Of a stretch of DNA of 64,000 nt, positions 37,739 to 46,355 are shown piece by piece. How positions within the stretch are numbered: position 1 is the first letter of the stretch; each line of letters starts with the position of its first letter. Source of the DNA: Hydrogenophilales bacterium (GTDB lineage: Bacteria; Pseudomonadota; Gammaproteobacteria; Burkholderiales; Thiobacillaceae); contig JACPYT010000011.1 of NCBI GenBank assembly GCA_016195805.1, positions 124,001-188,000 of the forward strand, read 5' to 3'. The position numbers and the translations under genes were made by a program. The notes below the pieces were generated by a model that worked only from the letters and a program-made list of their open reading frames with translations, searched no databases and was not told where the DNA came from.

Positions 37739-39934
37739 CTATCCTGAATGGCTGGCCTGGCCCGCAGGCGAGTGGAGCGAGACGCAGGTTTCGATCCCGG
37801 CCCGGATCAGGTCCGGCGGAATATCCAGCGCCAGCGCCACGCCGATTGCGGCGAGTATATGCAAGGGTTGCGGGAGGGGGTTCCCGTCCATGACCGACGG
37901 CAGGGTACCCAGGTCGAAGAACGGCCGCTCGTCGGTCCCGCCCGCGATGACCACCTGGTTGCCACGCAGGAACACCGCCCTGCCTCCCCGTGCGCGGTGT
38001 TCGGCGATCACCGGCAGATCGGGGGCGAGCGCGTAGAACAGGACACCGCCGTCGCACAGCGAAGCCAGTTCCGCCACCGCCGGGTCGGCGGCATGCAGGA
38101 CCGCCATCCCCTCCGACAGGACCACATCCACCTGGGTACGCATCACCGTGTGCATGTGCCCGGGTTCGCGGATGTAATACTCGGCCAGCGATGCGTCCAT
38201 CTGCAGGTCGGTCACCACGCCGACCTGGCAGCGGTCATAGGCATAGCCCTCGCCGAGGATCGATTTCGCATCGTGTTCGAAGATGGCGGTGTCCACGCCC
38301 CGGTTCATCAGCAGCTGCCGGCCCACGCGCCAGCTTGCGCAGTTCCCCGGCCTGACCTGGCGCGTGCCCAGATACAGGCCGTCGCGGCAGGCCAGGCCCG
38401 TGCGCTTGCCGGTACACGTAATCAGCTGGGCGACCAGGTGCGCGATGGCGGTGGTTCCCTGCGAGCCGCTGATGCCGACGATGGGGATGCGGCCGCTCTC
38501 CCCATCGGGAAACAGATGGTCGACGATGGCGCGGCCCACCGGACGCGGCGTGCCTTCGGCGGGTTTGAGGTGCATGAGCAGTCCCGGTCCCGCGTTCACT
38601 TCGACGATAGCCCCGCCCTGCGCCGCCAGCGGCCGAGAGATGTCTTCCGCCACCATGTCGATCCCCGCCACGTCGAGCCCGACCACCCGCGCGGCGAGGA
38701 CGGCCGTTTCCACCACGTCGGGGTGGAGCGTGTCGGTCACGTCGAGGGCGACGTTGCCATTGCGCTGGATCAGGACCTTCTGCCCCGCCGCCGGAACAGT
38801 ATCCTGCGTAACCCCCTGGCGCTCCAGCTCGAGACCGACTGCCGGGTCTTCGTCGATCAGGATCTTGTTGAGCGGGTAGTCTTCCGTCGTGCCGCGGCGC
38901 GGATCGGTATTGAGCTGGCTGTCGATCAGCCCGGCGATGGTCGAGCGGCCATCGCCCCGCACCCAGGCCGCCTCGCCGCGCGCCGCCGCGACGACACGCG
39001 AGCCGACCACCAGCAGGCGGTGTTCGTTGCCGGGCACATAGCGCTCGACGATGACCTCGCTGCCTTCCGGCAAGGCCAGTTGATAGGCACGCTCGACATC
39101 TTCGCGCGTGGTCAGATCGAGGGAGACGCCCCGGCCATGGTTGCCATCCACCGGTTTGATCGCGACCGGCAGGCCGATCTCCTCCGCCGCGTCCCAGGCA
39201 TCTTCCGGGCCTTCTGCAATGCGGCCGTCCGGCACCGGCACCCCGCAGGATTTCAGGAGGCTCTTGGTCAGATCCTTGTCGCTCGCGATGCCTTCGGCGA
39301 TCGCGCTGGTGAGGTCCGTTTCCGCCGTCCAGATGCGATGCTGGCGGGCGCCATAGCCGAGCTGCACCAGATTGCCCTCGGTCAGGCGAATGAACGGGAT
39401 ATGCCGGCTGGCCGCTCCGTCGACGATGCAGGCCGTACTCGGGCCCAGGCAGAGCCGGTCTGCCTGGTCGCGCAGGCGCGCCACCGTGCCCTGCACATCG
39501 AAGGGGCGGTCTTCGATGGCAGCCAGCAGCAGGTCGCGTCCGGCCTGCAGGCAGGCACGTCCGACCTGCTCGTTGCGCGTGCGCACCGCCACCTTGTAGA
39601 TGCCGCGCTCGGGGGTCTCGCGCGCCTTGCCGAAGCCGACCTTCATGCCGGCCAGATTCTGCAGCTCGATCGTGAGGTGTTCGAGAATATGGGCCGGCCA
39701 GGTTCCCTCGCGCAGACGCAGCAGGAAGCCGCCGCGCTCGCCGACGCCGCAGCGATGCTCGATCAGGCCGGGCAGCCAGCCGGTCAGGCGCTCATACAGG
39801 CCGGGAATGGTGTTGGAAGGCGAATCCTCGAGGTCGCCGATATCGACCCAGGCTTCGAGCACGGGCCGGTAGGTCCAGATATTCGGACCGTCCAGATGGG
39901 TAACGCGCAGGAATTCGATGGTTTTTCTGTTCAC
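37739..39934 (-). CDS. second cyanophycin synthetase-like protein (CphA'), Mur-ligase P-loop degenerate
   Basis: 731 residues, sharing the N-terminal and ATP-grasp parts with the neighbouring CphA (VAIKPVDGNHGRGVSLDLTT, RYVPGNEHRLLVVGSRVVAA, EVNAGPGLLMHL). In the Mur-ligase-like part, the P-loop reads GISGSQGTTAIAHLV near residue 485, without the lysine of GTNGKTT, and the last ~130 residues of CphA are absent. The ATP-grasp centre should work, but the Mur centre should not. Paired cphA/cphA' genes are known in betaproteobacteria. It begins the minus-strand run opposite the ABC exporter gene. Confidence 0.85.
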   Translation of the reverse strand: MNRKTIEFLRVTHLDGPNIWTYRPVLEAWVDIGDLEDSPSNTIPGLYERLTGWLPGLIEHRCGVGERGGFLLRLREGTWPAHILEHLTIELQNLAGMKVGFGKARETPERGIYKVAVRTRNEQVGRACLQAGRDLLLAAIEDRPFDVQGTVARLRDQADRLCLGPSTACIVDGAASRHIPFIRLTEGNLVQLGYGARQHRIWTAETDLTSAIAEGIASDKDLTKSLLKSCGVPVPDGRIAEGPEDAWDAAEEIGLPVAIKPVDGNHGRGVSLDLTTREDVERAYQLALPEGSEVIVERYVPGNEHRLLVVGSRVVAAARGEAAWVRGDGRSTIAGLIDSQLNTDPRRGTTEDYPLNKILIDEDPAVGLELERQGVTQDTVPAAGQKVLIQRNGNVALDVTDTLHPDVVETAVLAARVVGLDVAGIDMVAEDISRPLAAQGGAIVEVNAGPGLLMHLKPAEGTPRPVGRAIVDHLFPDGESGRIPIVGISGSQGTTAIAHLVAQLITCTGKRTGLACRDGLYLGTRQVRPGNCASWRVGRQLLMNRGVDTAIFEHDAKSILGEGYAYDRCQVGVVTDLQMDASLAEYYIREPGHMHTVMRTQVDVVLSEGMAVLHAADPAVAELASLCDGGVLFYALAPDLPVIAEHRARGGRAVFLRGNQVVIAGGTDERPFFDLGTLPSVMDGNPLPQPLHILAAIGVALALDIPPDLIRAGIETCVSLHSPAGQASHSG

Positions 39935-40075
39935 GACGTGAAACGCCTGAAGCAGAGGGAGAAATGAAATGCGGCAGGCATGGAAGAGCAGATCTGGACG
40001 CTGGGGCTTCGCCGGGAAAAATTGTTCGCGCTACGATCAGGTTACACGAAACCAGGGCGCGCAGCATACAATAAA

Positions 40076-40091
40076 CCCCGCTTTGCCGGGG
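40076..40091 (-). terminator. hairpin with T-rich tail in the cphA' leader
   Basis: On the minus strand, CCCCG and CGGGG pair around GCAAAG and are followed by TTTATTG. It sits 142 nt before the second cphA-like gene in the 267-nt divergent spacer. It may be a weak terminator or attenuator; the stem is short. Confidence 0.35.
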
Positions 40092-40201
40092 AGTGGCTGG
40101 ATGCTGCTGCACACGTTTCAATGAAAATCCACTGCCGCGCCTGATCGTCCCATATCTTCGGGCGATGCCATTCAGGCCCCTGCCTGGCTGCTCGCCAACT
40201 C

Positions 40202-42508
40202 ATGACCCGAACACGCCATTCTCTCCCCAGCCCCTTCGCGAACGCCCCCGATGTCTGGCAGGCCGAACTGGCCCCGCTGCTCGCGCGCGACGAGCAGGTC
40301 GTTGCCACGCTGGAAACCGATCTCGACGTGCATCTGGCCTTCTCGCCGGGACAGGTGGTGCTGACCGACCGGCGCCTGCTGGCCCGGTCGCCCGGCGACG
40401 AAGACTGGGCTGTCTGGCCGTTGAGGCCGGGCCTGTCCCTGCAGCATCACGATCATGCCGGCGTGGGCACGCTGGAACTGCACGACGCCATCTCGCGTCT
40501 GGCCTGCTGGCGCTTTACCCTGGCCCACAATGTGGCGGCCCTGCGGCTGCACGATCGTTTTGCGGAACACTTGGCGGCCCGACTGACCGGCCAGCCGGTG
40601 GAACCACTGGATGAAGCGGCATGCCCCACCTGCAAGGCGCCGCTCCCGCCCGATCAGGAGGAATGCCCGATATGCAGCCGCGAACTGCATGAGGCGCCGT
40701 CCACCTGGACCCTGTTCCGACTCTGGCGCTTTGCCCGCCCCTACCGGAACCAGCTATTGGCCGGATTCCTGCTGACCCTGGCCTCCACCGGGGCCACCCT
40801 GGTGCCGCCCTACCTGACCATGCCCCTGATGGACAAGGTGCTGATCCCCTATCAGGAAGGCCACCCGATCGATACCGGCGTGGTGGCGCTCCTCCTCCTC
40901 GGCCTGCTGGCATCGGCCCTGCTGGCCTGGAGCCTCGGCTGGGCGCGCACTTATATCCTGGCCCTGGTCAGCGAGCGCATCGGCGCCGACCTGCGCACCA
41001 CGACCTACGAGCATCTGTTGCAGCTGTCGCTGGAATACTTCGGCGGCAAACGCACCGGCGACCTGATGACGCGCATCGGGTCGGAGACCGACCGCATCTG
41101 CGTCTTCCTGTCGCTGCATCTGCTCGACTTCTTCACCGACGTGCTGATGATCGGCATGACCGCGCTGATCCTGTTTTCCATCAATCCCGCGCTCGCCCTG
41201 GTCACCCTGCTGCCGCTGCCCTTCATCGCCTGGATGATCCATCTGGTGCGCGACCGGCTGCGCACCGGCTTCGAGAAGATCGACCGCGTCTGGTCCGAGG
41301 TCACCAACGTGCTGGCCGACACCATTCCCGGCATCCGCGTAGTGAAGGCCTTCGCTCAGGAAAAACGCGAGGCGCAGCGCTTCCGCGAGGCCAACCGCCA
41401 TAACCTGGCGGTCAACGACCGCATCAACAAGACGTGGTCGCTATTCTCGCCCTCGGTCACCCTGCTCACCGAGATCGGGCTGCTGGTGGTGTGGGCCTTC
41501 GGCATCTGGCAGGTCGCCCATGACCAGATCACGGTCGGCGTGCTCACCGCCTTCCTCGCCTACATCAGCCGCTTCTACAGCCGCCTCGACTCGATGAGCC
41601 GCATCGTCTCGGTGACGCAGAAGGCCGCCGCCGGCGCCAAGCGCATCTTCGACATCCTCGACCACGTCTCCAGCGTCCCCGAGCCGACCAAACCGCAGCA
41701 CCTCGACAAGGTGCAGGGCCGCATCGAGATCCGCGACGCCGCCTTCCGCTACGGCAACCGCGGCGTCATCCGCGGCGTCAACCTCGCCATCCAGCCGGGC
41801 GAGATGATCGGCCTGGTCGGCCACAGCGGCTCGGGCAAGAGCACCCTGGTCAATCTCATCTGCCGCTTCTACGACGTCACCGAAGGCGCCATCCACGTCG
41901 ACGGCATCGACATCCGCTCGCTGCCGGTGGCGGACTACCGGCGCCACATCGGCCTCGTGCTGCAGGAGCCTTTCCTGTTCTTCGGCACCATCGCCGAGAA
42001 CATCGCCTACGGCAAACCCGACGCCAGCCGCGCGGAGATCGTCGCAGCGGCTCGTGCGGCGCATGCCCACGAATTCATCCTGCGCCTGCCGCAGGGCTAC
42101 GACTCGCTGGTCGGCGAACGCGGCCAGGGGTTGTCCGGCGGCGAGCGCCAGCGCATCTCGATCGCCCGCGCGCTGCTGATCGACCCGCGCATCCTCATCC
42201 TCGACGAGGCGACCTCCTCGGTGGACACCGAGACGGAAAAGGAAATCCAGAAAGCGCTCGACAACCTGGTGCGCGGACGCACCACCCTCGCGATCGCCCA
42301 CCGCCTTTCCACGCTGCGCCGCGCCGACCGCCTGGTCGTGATGGACCGCGGCCAGATCGTCGAGGTCGGCAATCACGACGACCTGATGGCGCGCGAAGGC
42401 CACTATTACCGCCTCTACCAGGCGCAGGCGCGCAATGTCGACACCGACCTCGACGAGCAGCTCGCGGCCAGTGCCGAGGCCAAACCCCCATTGAAAAACG
42501 CACCATGA
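40202..42508 (+). CDS. cyanophycin-locus ABC exporter (fused permease-ATPase) with N-terminal extra domain
   Basis: 768 residues. Residues 1-130 form a non-transporter domain with a PH-like signature (VVLTDRRLLARSPGDEDW). A four-cysteine ribbon follows (C141, C144, C155, C158: CPTCKAPLPP then ECPICSREL). Then come six membrane helices (about 170-460) and an ABC ATPase with Walker A GHSGSGKSTL near 540, signature LSGGERQRISIARALL and Walker B LILDEATSSVDTETE. Exporters of this type are known beside cyanophycin genes and called cyanophycin-associated. The substrate is unknown. Divergent from the cphA genes; its stop overlaps the DUF1854 start. Confidence 0.88.
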   Translation: MTRTRHSLPSPFANAPDVWQAELAPLLARDEQVVATLETDLDVHLAFSPGQVVLTDRRLLARSPGDEDWAVWPLRPGLSLQHHDHAGVGTLELHDAISRLACWRFTLAHNVAALRLHDRFAEHLAARLTGQPVEPLDEAACPTCKAPLPPDQEECPICSRELHEAPSTWTLFRLWRFARPYRNQLLAGFLLTLASTGATLVPPYLTMPLMDKVLIPYQEGHPIDTGVVALLLLGLLASALLAWSLGWARTYILALVSERIGADLRTTTYEHLLQLSLEYFGGKRTGDLMTRIGSETDRICVFLSLHLLDFFTDVLMIGMTALILFSINPALALVTLLPLPFIAWMIHLVRDRLRTGFEKIDRVWSEVTNVLADTIPGIRVVKAFAQEKREAQRFREANRHNLAVNDRINKTWSLFSPSVTLLTEIGLLVVWAFGIWQVAHDQITVGVLTAFLAYISRFYSRLDSMSRIVSVTQKAAAGAKRIFDILDHVSSVPEPTKPQHLDKVQGRIEIRDAAFRYGNRGVIRGVNLAIQPGEMIGLVGHSGSGKSTLVNLICRFYDVTEGAIHVDGIDIRSLPVADYRRHIGLVLQEPFLFFGTIAENIAYGKPDASRAEIVAAARAAHAHEFILRLPQGYDSLVGERGQGLSGGERQRISIARALLIDPRILILDEATSSVDTETEKEIQKALDNLVRGRTTLAIAHRLSTLRRADRLVVMDRGQIVEVGNHDDLMAREGHYYRLYQAQARNVDTDLDEQLAASAEAKPPLKNAP

Positions 42509-42975
42509 CGACTGCCCCGCCCCAGCTCACCCGTGACCCCCATGGCCGGCTCCAGCTGACCGCCGCCGATGGCTCCGTGCACGAAGGCGTGGTGCCGGTG
42601 CGCGCCTTTCCCATCGCCGCGCCGACCGAGGGCATTGCCCTGGTGGGCGAAGACGGGCACGAGCTGGCCTGGATCGACCGTCTGGACGTCCTGCCCGAGG
42701 CCACGCGTCAACTGGTCGAGGACGAACTGGCGAGCCGGGAATTCGTGCCGGAAATCCGCCGCCTGCGCCAGGTCTCCACCTTCGCCATCCCCAGCACCTG
42801 GGAGGTCGAAACCGACCGCGGCGAGACCCGCTTCGTCCTCAAGGGCGAAGAAGACATCCGCCGCCTCGGCGCCGCCACCCTGCTCATCGGCGACAGCCAC
42901 GGCGTGCAGTACCTGATCCGCGACCTGTTCAGCCTGGACAAGACCAGCCGCCGGCTGCTTGACCGCTTCATGTAA
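42505..42975 (+). CDS. DUF1854 protein of cyanophycin locus
   Basis: 156 residues, soluble, mostly beta in prediction by eye: LTRDPHGRLQLTAADGSVHE, then GVVPVRAFPIAAPTEGIALV and EEDIRRLGAATLLIGDSHGV. The pattern matches the DUF1854 family that accompanies the cyanophycin-associated ABC exporter. The ATG overlaps the exporter stop (4 nt), indicating a complex or shared function. No catalytic motif is visible. The role is unknown. Confidence 0.87.
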   Translation: MTTAPPQLTRDPHGRLQLTAADGSVHEGVVPVRAFPIAAPTEGIALVGEDGHELAWIDRLDVLPEATRQLVEDELASREFVPEIRRLRQVSTFAIPSTWEVETDRGETRFVLKGEEDIRRLGAATLLIGDSHGVQYLIRDLFSLDKTSRRLLDRFM

Positions 42976-42998
42976 AACCGACCAGACCGACTTTTCCC

Positions 42999-44345
42999 AT
43001 GACCCGCGACAATACTTCCGCCAGCGGCGGCATCCTGATCCACGCGCAGGACGAGGCTGGCCTCGCCGCCGCCCGCCATGATTTCCTCGCGCTCCTCGCC
43101 TCGCTCGCGCTCGATCATCAGGTGGAGCGCCTCCAGGAAGGCCTCGCCCTCCGCTTCCGTCTAAAGCCGGATGTCGCGCAGGAATGGGCGCCCGACTTCG
43201 ACACCACCCAGTTGAGCCAACGGCTCAAGCTCGATACCGGGGCCAAGGTCGCCGACCTGGAGCGGGAGATCCTGGTGGCCATGCTGGCGGGGCCGGTGGG
43301 CTTCGAGTTTCCCAGCTTCGCGGAGGCGCGCTCGGCCATCCACATCCGGCGCAACATCGTGCAGGCGGCACGGCGGACTGCCCTCGACTTTCACACCACC
43401 GAGGCTGAGCGCCCCGCGGACTACTGGACCTACGTCGAGGGCAAGGGCTTCACCCTCCTGCCGGGCCAGTCGCTGATCGAGGGCCTGGTGAAGGCCACCC
43501 AGCCCGAGGTGTCCGGCCAGCTCTACGCATTCTCCTGCTACCGGGCGACCGAATACGTCATCCTGCTCGGCCTTGCCCAGGAACTGGCGGTCAGCAACCC
43601 CGAACTGCTCGCTCGCCTGCAACGGCAATGGGAAAGCCGGCCCATCATGTCGGGCCAGTTCCATGACGTCTTCCTGCACGAATACGGCTCGATGGAGGCG
43701 CCGCTTCCGGCAAAGTACTACGTCCCCGGCGACCGCCTCTGGTTCCGCAATCCCGACGAACGCTCCGCCGACGTGACCGGCTACGAAGGCTCGTGGGTGT
43801 TCTATCTCGGCGGCGGCCTCTTCACCAACTTCTGGAAACGCGAGCAGCCCTTCAGCCTGACGGCGAAGTGCCTGGAGATCTACCACTGGCGGCACGGGGC
43901 CTACGTCGACGACCAGGGCGAGATGCAGATGAACGAGGCCATCGTCGAGGAACGGGTGCGCGCCACGCAGAACGATCCCGCAGAGGTGGCGCGCATCCTG
44001 CAGCGCATGCTGCGGCTGCGCGATCCCAAGGGCGTCTATCAGGAAGGGGGCTGCATCGACACCTCGCGGGAAGTTCCCCGCTGTGTCCATCCCGGCACCG
44101 CCGATATCCGCCTGCCCGAACAGCCCTTCGAGCGCTTGGGAAAACTTGTGCGCCTGCTGCGTGCCAAGACCCGTCTCCGACTCGCAGTCTGCGTCGGCCT
44201 GCCCCTCCTCCTGCCCACCCATCATGCTACGGCCGCCCACTCCATTGCCGAGGAGCTCCGTCATGCCAGCCCGTCCGAACAGATCGTCCGGCTCGAAGCC
44301 GGGATGGCGGACTGTCTCGACGCATTGGGCATCCGCCGCAAGTGA
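42999..44345 (+). CDS. Tgl-like (protein-glutamine gamma-glutamyltransferase-type) protein of cyanophycin locus
   Basis: 448 residues. Residues about 100-300 resemble the Bacillus spore transglutaminase Tgl (GerQ-crosslinking): FPSFAEARSAIHIRRNIVQA, then LYAFSC with a candidate nucleophile Cys180 and ATEYVILLGLAQEL, then GDRLWFRNPDE and YEGSWVFYLGGGLF with Glu263 at the second catalytic place. The glutamate next to the nucleophile in Tgl is Ser here. N- and C-terminal extensions of about 100 and 150 residues are not recognised. It follows DUF1854 by 23 nt. Crosslinking or amidase-type chemistry on a cyanophycin-related substrate is an inference. Confidence 0.72.
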   Translation: MTRDNTSASGGILIHAQDEAGLAAARHDFLALLASLALDHQVERLQEGLALRFRLKPDVAQEWAPDFDTTQLSQRLKLDTGAKVADLEREILVAMLAGPVGFEFPSFAEARSAIHIRRNIVQAARRTALDFHTTEAERPADYWTYVEGKGFTLLPGQSLIEGLVKATQPEVSGQLYAFSCYRATEYVILLGLAQELAVSNPELLARLQRQWESRPIMSGQFHDVFLHEYGSMEAPLPAKYYVPGDRLWFRNPDERSADVTGYEGSWVFYLGGGLFTNFWKREQPFSLTAKCLEIYHWRHGAYVDDQGEMQMNEAIVEERVRATQNDPAEVARILQRMLRLRDPKGVYQEGGCIDTSREVPRCVHPGTADIRLPEQPFERLGKLVRLLRAKTRLRLAVCVGLPLLLPTHHATAAHSIAEELRHASPSEQIVRLEAGMADCLDALGIRRK

Positions 44346-44363
44346 TTCTGGGTACGGCTGCCT

Positions 44364-44825
44364 CTACTGATAGGTCTGCCCGCCGTGCCTGATCCAGCCG
44401 TCAGGGTGGCGGCCGTGCGGGTCGCGGTGGGTCCAGTGGATCACGCCGCCTTTCGGGTTCCATTCATACTCGCCGGAAAAGGCGACCGTGTCGCCTGCGC
44501 GTAGCGCGTCGATGCGCGGCGCCAGATCGATGTTGTGGGCCACCAGCACGGTGCGTCCGGAATCCAGCCGCACGATGAAACGCTGATGCCGGCTGCCGCT
44601 ACCGTCGTCCCGCAACACCTTCACCACCGTCCCCTGCCCCGTTACCTGCAGCCTGCTGATGTGCTGCGCGAACGCGTTTTCAAGGAGGGCATCGCTGCCG
44701 TCGCGTGTTTCCAGCGGCACGCCGGGCCGGATTGACGCCGCCCGGCTGTCGGGTGTGCGCAGACCCGGTGCGAGGGCGAAATAGGCGGCCGCAGCGAGGG
44801 CGGCAATCAGCAGGAATCGGTTCAT
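44364..44825 (-). CDS. DUF3465-type exported protein
   Basis: 153 residues from ATG. An N-terminal hydrophobic anchor or signal (MNRFLLIAALAAAAYFALAP) precedes a beta domain of OB-fold look: VTGQGTVVKVLRDDGSGSRH, RFIVRLDSGRTVLVAHNIDL and GDTVAFSGEYEWNPKGGVIH, ending HRDPHGRHPDGWI. This is the DUF3465 pattern, function unknown, possibly nucleic-acid or metal binding through the histidines. It converges on the Tgl-like gene with an 18-nt gap. Confidence 0.82.
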   Translation of the reverse strand: MNRFLLIAALAAAAYFALAPGLRTPDSRAASIRPGVPLETRDGSDALLENAFAQHISRLQVTGQGTVVKVLRDDGSGSRHQRFIVRLDSGRTVLVAHNIDLAPRIDALRAGDTVAFSGEYEWNPKGGVIHWTHRDPHGRHPDGWIRHGGQTYQ

Positions 44826-44920
44826 CAATCGGTCAGGGCGGAAGCTTGCGTCCCGGGTTGTAGCATCCGGAGCGGTCCAATGACAACGTCCGTCGCACGC
44901 GAAGCCGTCGCCGCGCGCGA

Positions 44921-46243
44921 CTATTCCACCCGGTTGCGGCCGTTGCGCTTCGCGCGATAGAGCGCGTCGTCGGCACGACCGAGCAAGGCCGGGGTGGATT
45001 CGCCCGTCTGGTACATGGCGACGCCGAAACTGGCGGTCACGCACCCTACCCGCTCGAACACGTTTTCCGCCAGCGACCGGCATATCCTGTTCGCAACCAG
45101 GCGGGCCGCTTCAAGATCCGTCTGCGGCAGCAGCACGGCGAACTCCTCCCCGCCCCATCGCGCCAGCGTATCGATATGGCGCAGCTGGCCCTGGATGTGC
45201 TGCGCCACGCCCCGCAGCACGATATCGCCCTGGTTGTGTCCCCACGTGTCGTTGATCTGCTTGAAGCGGTCGATATCGATGATGAGCACCGAAAAAGGCA
45301 CCTCGGGCAAACGGCAATGCCGTTCCTGCTCGTTACGCAGCAGTTCTTCGAAGCGCGCACGGTTGGCCATGCCGGTCAGCGGATCGGTCGAAGCGATCTT
45401 CTCCAGCCGTGCCGTCTTGGTTTCCAGGACATGGATGATTTCGCGCAACTCCAGCGCATGATGGTGCATCAGCTCGGCCCACCGGCTGTAGGCCACGCCG
45501 ATCAAATCCCGCTGGGTAATGATGCCGATCAATTCCTTGCTGTGCGCGTCCTCCACCACCAGCCGCTTGAAATTCAGGTCGCGCATGGCCGCCACCGCCT
45601 CGCCCACCGTCAGGTCGCACGGTACGGTGCGGAGCGGCACCGACATGTGCACATGCACCGGGTCCGTCAGCGCCACCTCGTCCTGCAGCAGGCGGATGGC
45701 ATCGCGGGTCGTCACGATGCCCACGCCCATGTCCTGGTCAGTCACGACCACTGCATCGTCCTGGTCAACCAGGCACGCCAGCACCTCGCCGACCGGCGTA
45801 TCGCGCGGCATCTTCTTGACCTCGTGACGGCGCAACAGGTCGCGCAACTGCTGACGCTGCAGCATGGTCTGCGGGTCGAGGCTGGCGAGAATGTCGGTAT
45901 TCGAGACGATGCCGAACAGCCGGTTCGATTCGTCGATCACCGCCGCATACCCATGCGCGTCATCGAACAGCTCGATCACATCCAGCAGGTTGCTTCCCTT
46001 GGCGATGTAGGGCAGGGCATGGTAGCCCGCCTCGCTGATAGCGACATCGAGCCCCCTCTGCGAAAACCGGAGCCGGACCACATCGGAGGCGGTCAGCAGC
46101 CCGTAGCAGCCCGCCCCCTCCTCCACCACCACATTGCGCACCTTGTGTTGCGACATCTGCTGCAACGCATGGCGCACCGCTACGCGTGGCAGCACGCTCA
46201 CGATGTCTGTCGTGGCCAGTTCATCGATCAGGGGAAAACGCAT
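44921..46243 (-). CDS. CBS-domain diguanylate cyclase
   Basis: 440 residues from ATG. Four CBS motifs in two pairs fill the first 270 residues (GLLTASDVV, GIVSNTDIL, GIVTTRDAI, GIITQRDLI), followed by a helix and a GGDEF domain: DPLTGMANRARFEELL, IDIDRFKQINDTWGHNQGD and WGGEEFAVLLPQ. An RHID motif five residues before GGEEF is an inhibitory I-site. CBS pairs usually bind adenine nucleotides, so energy-responsive c-di-GMP synthesis is plausible. Soluble, no membrane helix. Confidence 0.9.
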   Translation of the reverse strand: MRFPLIDELATTDIVSVLPRVAVRHALQQMSQHKVRNVVVEEGAGCYGLLTASDVVRLRFSQRGLDVAISEAGYHALPYIAKGSNLLDVIELFDDAHGYAAVIDESNRLFGIVSNTDILASLDPQTMLQRQQLRDLLRRHEVKKMPRDTPVGEVLACLVDQDDAVVVTDQDMGVGIVTTRDAIRLLQDEVALTDPVHVHMSVPLRTVPCDLTVGEAVAAMRDLNFKRLVVEDAHSKELIGIITQRDLIGVAYSRWAELMHHHALELREIIHVLETKTARLEKIASTDPLTGMANRARFEELLRNEQERHCRLPEVPFSVLIIDIDRFKQINDTWGHNQGDIVLRGVAQHIQGQLRHIDTLARWGGEEFAVLLPQTDLEAARLVANRICRSLAENVFERVGCVTASFGVAMYQTGESTPALLGRADDALYRAKRNGRNRVE

Positions 46244-46355
46244 GGTGTTTTGCTCCGGGCCGTCGTGTTCCGGGTGGCCTAAATGATCATCAAAAACCAA
46301 TCCGCCGCTGCCTGGATTTCTTCGCTTCGGCGGGGGAATCGGACCCGGCTGTTCG

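Noticed and set aside
35443-39967. Long plus-strand open frames opposite the two cphA genes (628 and 739 codons)
   Set aside because: They are antisense to strongly recognised enzymes, and their translations are rich in His/Arg with no domain. They reflect codon bias.
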